A stretch of 64,000 nucleotides of DNA, from NCBI GenBank assembly GCA_027924585.1, contig BSBM01000826.1, forward strand, positions 9,331,501-9,395,500, read 5' to 3'. This DNA comes from Larix kaempferi. Lineage: Eukaryota > Streptophyta > Pinopsida > Pinales > Pinaceae. The translations under genes and the position numbers were made by a program. Positions 10,390-21,720 of the stretch are shown piece after piece. The stretch's first letter is position 1, and each line of letters opens with the position of its first letter. The notes beneath the pieces are model-generated. The model searched no databases and was not told where the DNA came from. It saw nothing but the letters and a program-made list of their open reading frames with translations.

Positions 10390-12110
10390 CAATATAAGGA
10401 TGTTTTTGCATGGACTTATGAAGATCTGAAAACATATGACGTGCGCATTATTCAGCATGTCATACCAATGAAAGCGGGTGTCAAGCCATTTCAGCAGCAA
10501 TTAAGAAGGATGCATCCTACTCTGGAAGCTCTGATTCAAAAGGAATTGAAGAAGCTACTGGACGCTAAAATAATATTTAAGGCCCGGTATTCTAAGTGGG
10601 TGCTAACTTAGTTCCTGTGAGAAAGAAGTCAGGAGATATAAGACTATGTGTTGACTTCAGAAATTTAAACAGAGCTTTAGATAAAGACAACTATCCCATC
10701 CCTTCAATGGATCAAATTCTTCAAATGGTGTCAGGATCTGAGCTATTTTCCCTTCTTGATGGCTTCTCCGGTTACAATCAAGTATTGGTAGCTGAAGAAG
10801 ACCATCTTAAGACTACTTGTTGCACTAAATGGGGAACGTTCGCATACCGAAGAATGCCCTTTGGCCTAATAAACGCAGGAGCTACGTTCCAGCGAGCAAT
10901 GGACATCGCCTTCCGAGGATTGGGTGGCCATTTTGTCGTGGTCTATCTAGATGATGTGACAGTTTTTTCGAAGAAAAGAGAAGACCATGTTGTTCATTTG
11001 AAGCACATTTTTTATCGTTGCCGGAAATATGGTATCTCCCTAAATCCCAAGAAGAGTGTATTCGTTGTTCCCGAAGGTAAACTGCTGGGCCATATCATTT
11101 CCAAAAGAGGAGTATCAATAGATCAAGAAAGAGTGCAAGCTATCAATAAAATTCCAATGCCTCATAACAAGAAATACATGCATTCGTTTATGGGTGCTAT
11201 CAATTTTGTCCGAAAGTTTGTCCCTAATTTCGCACATATTGTTAAACCTTTGCAGCAAATGGTCAAGCAAAGCATACAGTTCAAATGGACAGACTTAGAA
11301 AAGGACGCATTCAGAGACATTAAGGCAGCCATAGCTAAGGCTCCTTCCTTAAGAAGTCCATATTTCGACAAGTATTTTATATTGTATACCTTTGCTTCAG
11401 ATGACTCTCTTGTGACTGTGCTCACGCAAAAGGTAGAGCTAGGAGACGAATACCCAATCAAGTTTATGAGCACTGGTCTGCAAGGTGCTGAACTGAACTA
11501 TCCTGTTGTTGAGAAACATGCGTATGCTATCTTCAAAGTAGTCAAACAGTTCAGACCATATATTCTTAAGAACAAAACTAAATTTATAGTTCCTCACCCA
11601 GCGGTTAGATCCCTTTTCATTCAAAAGGAATTGGGAGAGAGGAGGGGGAACTGGGTCACGTCTCTTCAAGAATATGATTTAGAATTTAAACCAGCCACCA
11701 TCATCGAGGGACAAGGCCTATGTAAATTACTTACAGAGCATCCAATTGATGAAGAGCAGCACTGGAAGAATGAAACCGAGTTGAATTCGGTTGAGGTATG
11801 TCCCATTTTCACAGCTCCTAAATCGTGGTATAGAGATCTAGTGCACTATTTGCAACAAGGATATCTACTAGAACACTGGAGTTCTAAGCAAAGAAGGGCA
11901 CTCCGTTTGAAATCAGCAGCTTATCAAATCATCAATGGAATACTTTTCCAAAAGAATTACGATGGAATTTTTCTGAGATGTCTAGAAAAGGAAGATGCAA
12001 GCAAAGTTGTCAAGGAATTGCATGATGGTCCTGCTGGTGGACATTATTCAGGAGAGACAACAACTCACAAAATACTCAGAGCTGGATATTATTGCTCCAC
12101 TTTATTCTAA
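10390..12110 (+). pseudogene. pol: pol part 2 of element A: reverse transcriptase, RNase H and integrase zinc finger
   Basis: RT starts upstream of a frameshift near 10600 and continues openly from 10596: DIRLCVDFRNLN, the LLDGFSGYNQ region, YRRMPFGLINAGATFQRAMD, and the catalytic YLDD at 10944-10955. The gypsy RNase H follows at about 11330-11740; it reads degenerate, with FASDDS where DASD is usual. The HHCC finger of integrase begins near 12020 (LHDGPAGGHYSGETTTHKILRAGYY). A frameshift near 12100 breaks the finger before the CxxC. Confidence 0.88.
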
Positions 12111-13082
12111 GATGCCCATGCTTATGCACGAAACTGTGACATTTTCCAAAGAAGTGCTGGGAAATTACCTAAGGCAGCAGGACCTTTGCAGCCGGTTATT
12201 ATCTCAGAACCTTTCGAACAATGGGGTATATATGTCATTGGAGAGATAAAGGAAAATTATTCTCTTCAACATCGATACATCCTCACAGCCATAGACTACT
12301 TCACTAGATGGACGAAGGCTATCCCATTGCACAAGATCAACGAAGATACAGTCATCTGTTTCTTGAAAGAGAACATCATAACCAGGTTTGGCATTCCAAT
12401 TTCCCTAGTATTTGATAATGCCACCTATTTCTCATCTTTTAAAATAAATGAATTTGTTTATGAATGGGGAATTGAACTGCATTATTCATCCAATTACTAC
12501 CCTCAAGGAAATGGATTAGCTGAATCTTCAAACAAAAATCTCATATGAATTCTCAAGAAGACTGTGATAGAAAATTAGTGAAGTTGGCATATAGCTCTCC
12601 CAAACACCTTATGGGCAGATAGGGTGACTCCAAAGAATGCGTTAGGGGTTTCCCCTTACACTCTAGTCTATGGAAAGGAAGCTATTCTTCCCCCCAACAT
12701 CTTTCTCCCATCCTTACAGTTATCCCAAGCCTCTCGAGGATCTAGTAGTCAGGTTCTACAATCCAGAATTGATACCTTGCTTCAACTTGAAGAAGCCCGA
12801 AAGAGGTCCAAAGACCAATTCCATCAACACCAAGACATAGTCAAAAGGTGGTTTGATAAAAAGAAGTCTGGGAAAAGAAGTTTTGAAGTAGGATATTTAG
12901 TTCTAAAATGGGATCATAATCACGAAGGCAAGGGAATGCACACAAAATTTCAAGACTTATGGAGAGGCCCTTACCAAATTTCTGCAAAGCTCGGCCCATC
13001 CACTTACAAGCTGACAGACCTCCAGGGAGAGGAAGTAACCCTTCCTCTCAACGGCCTCACCTTGAAACAATACTTTGCGTAG
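12111..13082 (+). pseudogene. pol: pol part 3 of element A: integrase core and C-terminus
   Basis: The core runs in one frame from about 12186 to 12548 (TAIDYFTRWTKAIP, FDNATYF, NYYPQGNGLAESSNK). The usual first catalytic Asp (WGID) is Tyr here (WGIYVIGEI, codon near 12229); the second Asp and the Glu are present. Stops follow at 12546 (TGA for CGA) and near 12577, then the C-terminal region is open from 12624 to 13082 (NALGVSPYTLVYGKEAILP to the LWRGPYQI SH3-like end). This end resembles Tat-type integrases without a chromodomain. Confidence 0.85.
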
Positions 13083-14142
13083 TCTCAATGAGACTTTCTG
13101 TACATAAATAAAGCTTTTCTTTCATGTTACTTAGTCCCTTGTTTTCTTTGTTTCAGCTATTTTGTCCCTTTTTCTCGGCATTTGAACTTTTGTACAGTTT
13201 GTTTTCTGAAGTGCCTACAGTCGGGCCTCTCATAAAGTTAGATCTCTCGAAGAAATCTCACAACTCGAGAAGCAAAAAATACCCTCAAATGAAAGTTTAT
13301 CCTTGCATTTTTGGCTTTGCTGATCGTTCTCTAGAATGAAGAGATCATTTCTTGTTGGTCAAACTAACCCTTGTTTAAATAGCAGATATCTATGATTATC
13401 TTTATTACTATCCTAGGGATCCATCCACTCTCACACTTAAAAGCATCTCAAGAAGATCACTGAAGTTGGACCCACGAAAAGTAGCACATCTCGAAGGCAT
13501 AGGGTATTGAAATGACTCCATGCTGCAAATCTAAAAGCCAAAATGGCTTATAATCAAGGGTCTGTTTTCCAGAGATTCTCGCCTCAATCAAAGCATGGCT
13601 GAGACAAAATCAAATCATATAAGTCAAGAAAGTTGTCCAAAAGACTCAGCTCAAGCTAGGCTCCTCTCCGTTCGTGAGGCTTGATAAATCAAAAAATCTC
13701 ACTCACACAAAAGGACATTATGGATTGAGGAGCCGAAATCAAAGATCATATTTTAAAAGAAAATATTTCTGGAAGGCTCAAGCAACAAAGTTGTCAAAAT
13801 GTATGAACATCCAAAAGGATGCAGGCGGCATGGGAATGAGGAACAAGAGAAATAGTGTCTATGAGAAGCTGTTGCAAATCCTGTGGAGTCTGACAGCCGT
13901 GACTATCTGAAATATGAATTTTCTAAAATAATTCCCATATGTTGGCCCTTTGAAAGTATTAAAGATATCTTCATCAAAGCTCCCCTTTTCCCAATGGCCG
14001 ACAGATAAAGTGACTACTTCCTTTGCTGAGATTCGAATGCTCACCTGAATATTGCATATAGGATGGATAGCTTTTAAGAAAGTTTCTAATTAACAAGAAG
14101 GATATTTTTTCAGAGATCTAGGTTTGCCAGCGACTCGCTAAT
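13083..14142 (+). other. untranslated region between pol and 3' LTR of element A
   Basis: No supported gene. It is AT-rich with scattered short frames below any family resemblance. The 30 bases before the LTR (…ccagcgactcgctaat) do not form a purine tract, so the polypurine tract is either decayed or atypical. Confidence 0.6.
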
Positions 14143-14920
14143 TGTTGTTCCAGCAACATCCCTCCCCAAAAATTTGTAGATATTGGGGCCCCTCCTTTTT
14201 ATTTTCCTAAGAAAGTCTGGTTAAAAGGATTAAACCTCCTTTGAAGAGCCATGAACTTAGTTTTGTTTCAAGTGGGGAATCTATTTTTAAAAGTTTGAAG
14301 TTTTTCTTCTAAGTCAAAACTCAAAGTTCTCTCCCGAAACGGCGGAAGCACTTACATATTTTTTGAACTTCGGAAGAACTCAAAGTTCTCTCCCGAAACG
14401 GCGGAAGCACTTGAAAAGTTTCATCGCAACGGGCGCCCTCTTACAAAGTTCCCAGGCCATCCACTTTGCGGAAAATACTTACCAAACGTTTTCGTCATTT
14501 GCGGAAGAATCACAACTCAAGAAACTCTGCCGTGATAAGCTTTCAAGAGAATCATTTTTGGAAGAACTCGCAAAGTCCTCCCGAAACGTCGGGACAACTC
14601 ACGAACTTGCGCCGCAAATGTTTTTCTTAGCTCGACAATTCTGGAAGAACTCGTCAAACCTTTCCGCAAAAGCGGAGTGTCTTTAGTTTCTCTCCCACAA
14701 TAAGCAAAGTCTACCACGTTCGAACTCCAAGTTCCCCTCGCACTTCAGAAGAAACTCATGCAGTCCGCCTGCAACCGCGGACGGGACACATCTTTTCTTC
14801 CCGATATTGAGGGCCGCGCATAAATTCCAAAAGGATGGAAGTGACCCCTCCGTACGGGTAATTAACCCAGTCATAGTTTCGCCACCTACCCAATTTATTG
14901 CCCACACGTACCAATCTCAA

Positions 14921-14927
14921 TATAAGG
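14921..14927 (+). promoter_or_regulatory. TATA box for the U3 gene, 3' LTR copy
   Basis: TATAAGG, after CCAAT-like 'accaatctc', matches 2096-2102 in the 5' LTR. It lies 140 bp before the splice donor at 15063. Confidence 0.45.
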
Positions 14928-15062
14928 ATGGCGGGTTTTCTATTGTACCATTGTTAGATTTTGATTCGGAGGACGCCGTTCGAAGTCATGCGAATCGATT
15001 CACTCCAGCTCATCCCATTTGCCACCAAGCCAACCTTGTTTTCACCGTTTTTTCACTACCAG

Positions 15063-15785
15063 GTAAGTGATTTTACCATTAATATTGTGTTATATATACG
15101 TCAAAGCTGTTTCAGGTGTTTTTCGTCTCATTACGTGACCTATGGGCACTTATAGTAGACTATCCTTAGAGATTTACAGCCATTATGGAACCATAGATTT
15201 CTCATTGCTGGTAGCTAGAAGTCATGACCAAGCCAAATCATTCTTTGTTGGCCCATTGTTAATTCAAGCCTACTTAGTCCCACCGGCCGCAGAGCCATCA
15301 CACGCTTGCCCAAGCCAAGCCGATGCAGTCAAGCCAAGTTTTTCTGTGTTTAAACGAGAGAAAGTGCTTGTCATAGATGGCTGAGATACTCAACCAGTCA
15401 ACTACTTGGCTTGGATACCAGTCATTAAAAGCGGCTATGTTATGTGTTTTGCTTCCTAGACAGCCTGCCCTTCACACATCAGCCATTAGAAGCGCCTATA
15501 ATTTAGGGAAGCTTATCTTCAAGAATGAGGAAGGAAATAAGTTTTATGCGTCACCTTTTTCAGAAACATATCAAAAGGTTCCTTCCTTCCTTTACCTCCC
15601 TAGAACAATCAAGTCTGATGACCATATTTTGTTTTCTTGGATAATCTATGTTTCATTTGCTCCCCCAGCATGCAGCCTTATAATTTTCTTATATTTATCA
15701 TCAACATGCTAAATCTGACTTGTTATATGTTACGCTCTCATAATGATTTACAATTTTATATTCATTCACATATGGTTGCTGACAG
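15063..15785 (+). other. apparent 5' UTR intron of the U3 gene, 3' LTR copy
   Basis: The donor CAG|GTAAGT is at 15060-15068. The acceptor CTGACAG| ends at 15785, 12 bases before the ATG at 15798. Length is 723 bp, against 722 bp in the 5' LTR, with both sites kept exactly. Confidence 0.5.
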
Positions 15786-15797
15786 GGATAAGCCACG

Positions 15798-18700
15798 ATG
15801 CCAAAAGGTGGTAGAAAGAAAGCTAAAATGATGGAGCCAAAACCAGTGCAACCAAGGACTGAAACTCTTTTTCAAGAGACAAAGTGCACTACTAGCGTCC
15901 CTCCCGAGGTCAGGTGGGGAGATGTTTACCAGATGACCAGTAACCAAGACATCCCAGACGTGTTATTAGAAGAAGAACAAATCTACCTAAACATCAGGAC
16001 CACTGGCATAGCCAGGGCTTCTACTAGCCCTGAGCTATTCCCATGCTCAGAACTGATCGGGTGGATATTGGGACATGCCAACCCACAAACAAGAGTGTTG
16101 CATGACAGCAAGGGAGAGCCATTCGCTTCATTCCATCCATCTTATATTGCAGCAGCCTACAAATTCTCATGTCCCCTGCAAGCATTGAACAATGAATGGT
16201 TGGGACAGATGAATAATTTCGAAATAGCTAAGAGGCTGTTAATCACGGGAAAACAGCTGAGGAAAAGGGACAATGACGAGTATGACGTTCAGAGCCTAAG
16301 ACCTCCTTTTAGGTTGATTTCCCTTATGCTAAACAAAATTTTCAACATGCCCGATGGGACCGTATATAGGATACAATGGGCCCCCATAATCCATGCCATA
16401 GCATTTAAAGGGACTGTGTTTGATTGGGCTACTATCCTCTCAGATAGTTTAGCATCCACTGTGGCCACAACTAGAGAAGGTTTGGCCTTAAAAAAGTCAG
16501 AGTTCTTCATGTCTTCGTACCTCATTGATTGCATCTTGGAAAATATCCCTTTCCCCAGGCTAGGATGCTCATGGGATCAGTCCAACACCCCGGTATACAC
16601 TGCTTATAAGATACTGTGGGCTAAAAATTACAAGGCACACTATAAGCTCATCTATGAAGAGTTCATTATGTCTCTGTATGAGCAGATGTTCAATGAAGAG
16701 CCCAATTTCCTGTCAGAGAATGCCATGGAAGTTTTAGAAAATTATGGCAATTTCTACTTCTCAGAAGAAGGTACCTATATTAGGATGTTCGGAGGTACTA
16801 AGCCACCATACATCTTACCAAAATATGCCACTAATTATGTGGTCCTGAAAGAAGCAGTCAGGAAAGTTTTCCTTGATGGAATAGGAGGAGTTCTTAATAA
16901 GAAACATAAGGCTTCTTTCCCTCCTTTTCTTTTCTGTATAGGGGCCTATAAGTTCTCAGGGGTTGCAGCAGTCGAAGAGTTCATTCAGGAGTTGAAAGCT
17001 TTTCACTTTGGTGAGGTGATCTTTCATAGAAATGACAGGTGAAGCAAAGTTGTGGAGCATTGCAAAGAATTGTATGCTCATTTTGAGTATGCCCATTACT
17101 ATGATGATGAAGAAGAAGTGTTAAGGGGAATTAGTAATATGACTGAATTACATATTTATCGTCACAGCAGTGGAGCTAGCTCTAGCTTTGCCACAGCCCG
17201 AGAAGCCAGTCTGCAGAAAGAAAGGGAAGCAGCTGAGGCCTTGACCCCCGAAGAACAAAGATTGAAAGAAGAGGCAAGGTTGCAGCAAGAAGCTGAGGAG
17301 GCAAGGTTGCAGCAAGAAGTTGGGGAAGCAAGGTTGCAGAGGGAAGCCGAGGAAGTGATATTGCAGCAGGAAGCCGAAGAAGCAAGACTGTAGCAGGAAG
17401 CTCAGGAACAAGAGTAGAGGGAGGAAATTGAAAATCAACAACAAGCTGAGGAAGTAGAAAGAAAGAGAAATGTTGAAGGAGAGAAAAATGCAGAGGGAGA
17501 AATTAAGGCCAACGAAGATGCTCAGGCAGGTGGCTCTAGCAGCCAAGATATGGAAATAGACTCATCGCAGGTAGTGTAGACCCCACCCGTGGAGGCAGAA
17601 TTCCATATAAGAGACCTCCTGATCATCCCTTTCACCCCATCCGAAGATCATACTGTGTCCCGATGGGATAAATTTGTCTACTATAAGAAGAGGAAGGTTG
17701 TGGTCCTGAAGTCAGAAGAGAGGATAAAGAGACTTTTCCAGGTAGATATTGTCACCTAGCGAGAAACCACGGTCATGCAAAATACAAATAAAGCGCCCAT
17801 AGCCATGGCATCCTCCACTGTGTCGGTAACAAAAGCAACAGAACACAATGTGATTGGCATGGTCAAAGAGTTTGAGTCGACAAAGAGAAGAGCTCGCATG
17901 CTACAACATACTGTGGCTAATGAGCAGGCTTATAGGGATCTCGTAGTGAACAAATATAATCGCCTATCTACTAATCACAAGGAGTTGTCGGATAAATATC
18001 GACATCTGGAAGAAGAAAAGGAATACCTGGCAATCCAGATGATGGTTCTAGAATCGGAAAAGAATGATTCTAAGGCTAAATTCTTTCACCTGGAAGTAGA
18101 AAAACAGGCAATGGTTGAGCAGTTAGAGCAAGGAGAAAGCATAGCGATGGATATGTCTCCCTTTCATGAGCAGTGTTGTGACATCTTAAGTCAAATGCAT
18201 GCCACACAAGAACTAATTACTGAGGAGGTGTGCAAGCTCCAGACTATGCTGGTCAGGTTGAAAGAAGTCAATGCTGAAGCCATCAGGCTTAAAGGAAAGT
18301 ACACTCGGGTTAAAGCAAACATTTTGAGCCAGATGGAGTGGAGAGAAGGGAAGGTGGATTTCCCTAAGCATCTCCCATTCAAATCTATGGATGGTTTTAA
18401 GGAAGATGTAGCTCTTATGGAGTTTTGCAGGAATTGTGGTGCCAAGCTAATGGCTAAAATCTAGGGAACAATTGAGAAAGTTAACGGCCTGTATCAAAAT
18501 ATTCATGAAGTACATGAAAATTGGAAGCTTATTTTTCCTCAGAACCTAGATGATTTTCCAAGCAAAGAGCAATGTTTGTCAGACTTGAAGGAACAGCTGG
18601 GCATTCAATTAGAGTATGTAAAGAAGATTGATGTGCTTGCCACCGATGATCTTCATCATTACATTGGGCTATCATCAGTATACAATCATATGCTCAAGGA

Positions 18701-18920
18701 GATCTGCCAGGCAGCAATAGCAGAAATTCAGGGTATTGAAGCAGAGCTTGGTAAGCATGTAACTTCATAGAAGATCCTGCTCCCCTCACCAGCAAATGTG
18801 GTGGTAAGAGACACTGGTATATGGTTCAGTTATATTGAAGATGAAGAGAAGAAGGAAGTAGCAGCAGTATCAACTGGGACAGGCACATCATTCCCAGTAG
18901 AAGCGCCACCCCAGGGATAA
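15798..18920 (+). pseudogene. U3-encoded accessory protein of element A, 3' LTR copy (1,040 codons, seven stops)
   Basis: A single frame of 3,123 bases from ATG to the TAA shared by both LTRs, without a frameshift. Stops at 17040, 17391, 17415, 17577, 17757, 18462 and 18768 are each a sense codon in the 5' LTR (CGA, CAG, CAT, CAG, CAG, CAA, CAG). Layout: basic N-terminus (1-12), a globular region to about residue 445 with conserved-looking TYIRMFGGTKPPYILP near 327-342, repeated EEARLQQEA heptads (about 480-540), an acidic linker, a coiled coil (about 690-860) and a helical C-terminus. There is no signal peptide, membrane segment, protease, RT or nuclease motif. It is not gag or envelope-like. 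A related frame lies in element D. Role unknown. Confidence 0.75.
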
Positions 18921-19125
18921 ACACGCTAGTCATAATGCGCTGTTTTATTTTGGTTTACTCCTTCCCTATGGTTAGAGTGTGGAGTTACAAGGACAGCTGT
19001 CCTTTTTTGTTGTAAGAAAGAATTTCTATTATAGGAAAAAGGCCACGAATTGTTATTTCTTGGTAAAATCTATAAAGGACAATTGTAAAAGGCAATGTGG
19101 CAGCCCAAGAGGCATTTTTTAAGCT

Positions 19126-19133
19126 TATAAATA
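19126..19133 (+). promoter_or_regulatory. LTR promoter TATA box, 3' LTR of element A
   Basis: TATAAATA matches 6246-6253 and lies about 205 bp after the U3 gene stop and 710 bp before the LTR end. Confidence 0.6.
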
Positions 19134-19836
19134 GATGCATAGGGAAGAGTGTAAAGGACTTTTGGTAGGGAAAAGGAATTTTCTGAACTTGTACGAACTA
19201 TTTTGCACTTGCTCCAAGAAAATGAATTTTTCCTAATAAGAGCCTGGAGAGGACGTCTTTTGCCTGGAAATGTGTGTTGGATGCATGCTGATTCATTCTT
19301 GTGTCATTCATATCTTACTGTGAGATCTTTCCTTGTTGTCTTGAATTATTTTTGAGTATTGAATGATCTTACTATTTTCTGTGTAATGATGTTGCTTCTA
19401 AATGAGTAATAGAATGTTTTCTTATGAATTGAAAGCTATCTTTTATGTCTTTAACCTCATGCTATAGATGCATCTTTACGATTCAATGGCTACCTATTGA
19501 TCTTTATATGTTTCTTGCAGCATATTACTCATATTTACAATTTGCTCCCTGCAGAGATAGATTAAATTTATTTCAGTTTTAGATACAAATTTGTTTCAAG
19601 TTCTGCATTTAGGTTAAATTAGCTTAGGCACTTGCATATCATCTTGAACATTAAAATAAAAAAGAACAGTGGATCGGGCCATAACCAGTGTAAAGGAAGC
19701 AAATCTCCAAATCTAACGGTAGCCAGAATCGTTAACTGGACGGATTCCCCATACCAAATGGTGGACAATCTAATAGGGATAGTTTACCGGGGAGAATCCC
19801 TTTCTTCTTGATGCTACGATCTTCGGGGCATCAACA

Positions 19837-21227
19837 ATATATCATTGTCATAATCATTGTATTGATGTCCCTATCACAATCCTTGTTCGTCACCATGACA
19901 CAATCATTGTCTCTGTCACAATGACACAAAAATATCTCTGTCACAATTTCAACCTGTACATGCCTCAAATCTGTCCTCCAAGAATGCCAACAACTTCTTC
20001 CAAGATATACTTCAGATGTATAGAAATACCAGAAAGATTCCTCCAAAGAGTGTAATCACATCCTAGAAATAATCACCAATAGACTTAACTTATTTGCACT
20101 TTCAAACCCTTACATCATAGACCTCATAGTACATTCCAAAATCTTAGAGGGATCTCATGCCAATAACATTACCATGGAATATTTCAATACAATCACCAAT
20201 AATATCTATTCCAAGATCATCATAGAATGTGCCAAGATAATTACCAAGGTCATAATTAAGTATGTTGATCCAATGTGCCAACAAGTTTGTGCTTCCGATA
20301 CCGTATGATAAAGTTATGCAAGATTTTGTCAAACTTCTTCTATTGAATTTTCATTGTCTCTGTCATTGTCACAAACCCTAACATTCAACAAGTATAACTC
20401 TTAACATGTAATGATTAAAGATATGAAACTTTTACCACATATTCTTCAATATCTCTACGACATCTTCTCTAATGGTCATTCTTTGTAATGTCATGGATCA
20501 AAATTTATAGTGAAAATGCCAAACTAACTTGTTTAAAGATTATTTTTGAGTCATTTAAAAGCCCTCTCTTCCCAAGTTCATATCTTCGAAAAATATAGCG
20601 AACCAAGATCTGAAATTTTAACCATATGTTCTTAAAGTTATTTTTTCCATCTCCTCAAATGGGTACTATATGAAACATTCTGGATCAAAACTTACAAGGA
20701 AAATGCGAAATTGACATGTTTGAAGGTTATTCAAAAACCTTAACTTTTTAAGGTCATATCTATGGAACTATAGCAAATCAGCATCTGAAATATTTACCAT
20801 AGGCACTCACAAGTCTTGACACATTGTCTCCATCCCATAAACATTTCAAGGTCTGAAAATCCCAGAAACAAAGATATAGTAAAAATTCCAAGATGACCTA
20901 AAACAAAAAAAAAACTAGAAATCATTGCCAGATTTCATCTTCCACTATAATTTCAGCCTTATTCACTTCAACTTTTCCTTAAATTTGAACCTCTACTCTT
21001 GCATCTCAACTCTTCAGTTTTGGATGATGAAGACGAAAATTTTCCTCTCCTATTTATACTACTCTAAGAGCATGATTTAGCTTAATGTTCTATGGTTACC
21101 CTTTACGATCCTTTAGCTTTAAACACCAATTTCATTAAGGTTGGACATATTCTAGTCCAAGTCACTTTGCAAATGGGTCAAAAAAAACCTTTCTAAACCC
21201 CAAAATCAAGCAAAAAACAGTTCCAAA
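19837..21227 (-). repeat. LTR-like region on the minus strand, right half of the host of element A
   Basis: No gene is supported. The text near 19840-19930 (repeated 'ctctgtcacaatg', 'atcattgt') continues that to the left of element A. Three imperfect copies of a roughly 170-190 bp block centre near 20420, 20590 and 20760; each contains 'atatc…ctgaaatttt/atttaccata'. A minus-strand TATA box is at 21051-21058. This looks like U3-R-U5 of a copia-type LTR, with a possible end at 20390 (attcaaca) or upstream of the TATA; I cannot decide which. Confidence 0.35.
21051..21058 (-). promoter_or_regulatory. minus-strand TATA-like box
   Basis: The minus strand reads TATAAATA in a pyrimidine/purine context typical of plant LTR promoters. 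It supports an LTR on the minus strand in this region but has no paired copy here. Confidence 0.35.
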
Positions 21228-21482
21228 AGTGCCAAACCTAGGTTCCAAAAGTGCCAAAACTAGTTCCAAAAGTGCCAAATCCGGTTCCAAAAGTGCCAAA
21301 ACCTGTTCCAAAAGTGCCAAATCCAGTTCTAAAAGTGCCAAATCCAGGTTCCAAAAGTGACAAAACTGGTTCCAAAAGTGCCAAAACCTGTTACAAAAGT
21401 GCCAAATCCGCTTCCAAAATTCCCCAAACTGGTTCCGAAACTGCCAAATCCGTTTCCAAAAGTGCCAAATCCAGGTTCCAAA
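21222..21482 (+). repeat. tandem array of a 20-22 bp unit (ggttccaaaagtgccaaatc)
   Basis: About 12 units, each a variant of 'gttccaaaagtgccaaa' plus a 4-5 base spacer (cct, act, tccg). The unit is close to seven codons, so it makes an open frame with a PKVPNPV repeat; this is a repeat artefact. The flanking LTR-like DNA shows no other copy. Confidence 0.85.
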
Positions 21483-21533
21483 ATCATACTTTTTCTTTTA
21501 ATATTGCCACTTTTGAAATTGGTGTTTTCGCTT

Positions 21534-21690
21534 TAACAAGAATGTGCTATTGACATCTTGAAAAGTATAAGTTTTTGTTATAATACAGTTTCCTTCCTCG
21601 TTACAAACATCATGTTTTTATTTCGAGTCATATATAGTCACTGTATTTGTAGCATCCCAACCATGGATCAAAATGTTCCAAACTTCGTAG
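21534..21690 (+). repeat. dispersed repeat, copy 1 (about 155 bp)
   Basis: It begins taacaagaatg and runs to about ccaaactt. A second copy is split by element B at 46253-46343 and 54207-54268. Shared text includes 'cttcctcgttacaaacat' and 'cactgtatttgt'. This copy acts as an empty-site paralogue for element B. Confidence 0.75.
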
Positions 21691-21720
21691 ATTAAATATT
21701 TTTTCATTTCTCTTTTAAAT

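Larger units (their letters stand above)
1294..19836 (+). mobile_element. element A: Ty3/gypsy retrotransposon with 5.7-kb LTRs
   Basis: Two near-identical terminal repeats (1294-6956 and 14143-19836) both begin TGTTGTT and end CATCAACA. They bound an internal region with a primer-binding site (6962-6978), gag and a pol of Tat-like sequence. The flanking 5-mers are ATCTA (1289-1293) and ATATA (19837-19841), a target duplication with one mismatch. Internal order is gag, protease, extra RNase H, RT, RNase H, integrase. LTR pair differences are a few percent by eye, and pol has stops and frameshifts, so this copy is dead. No clear polypurine tract precedes the 3' LTR. The LTRs are several times longer than most and carry coding sequence. 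Confidence 0.9.
14143..19836 (+). repeat. 3' LTR of element A (5,694 bp)
   Basis: Full-length partner of 1294-6956. It keeps the 53 bp missing from the 5' copy and also carries its own private stops and small indels. Landmarks: subrepeats 14321-14810, first TATA 14921, intron 15063-15785, U3 gene 15798-18920, main TATA 19126, terminal CATCAACA at 19829-19836. Confidence 0.92.

Noticed and set aside
21251-21553. Open frame with PKVPNPV repeats
   Set aside because: It is a by-product of the 20-22 bp tandem array; the frame has no start context and no family resemblance.
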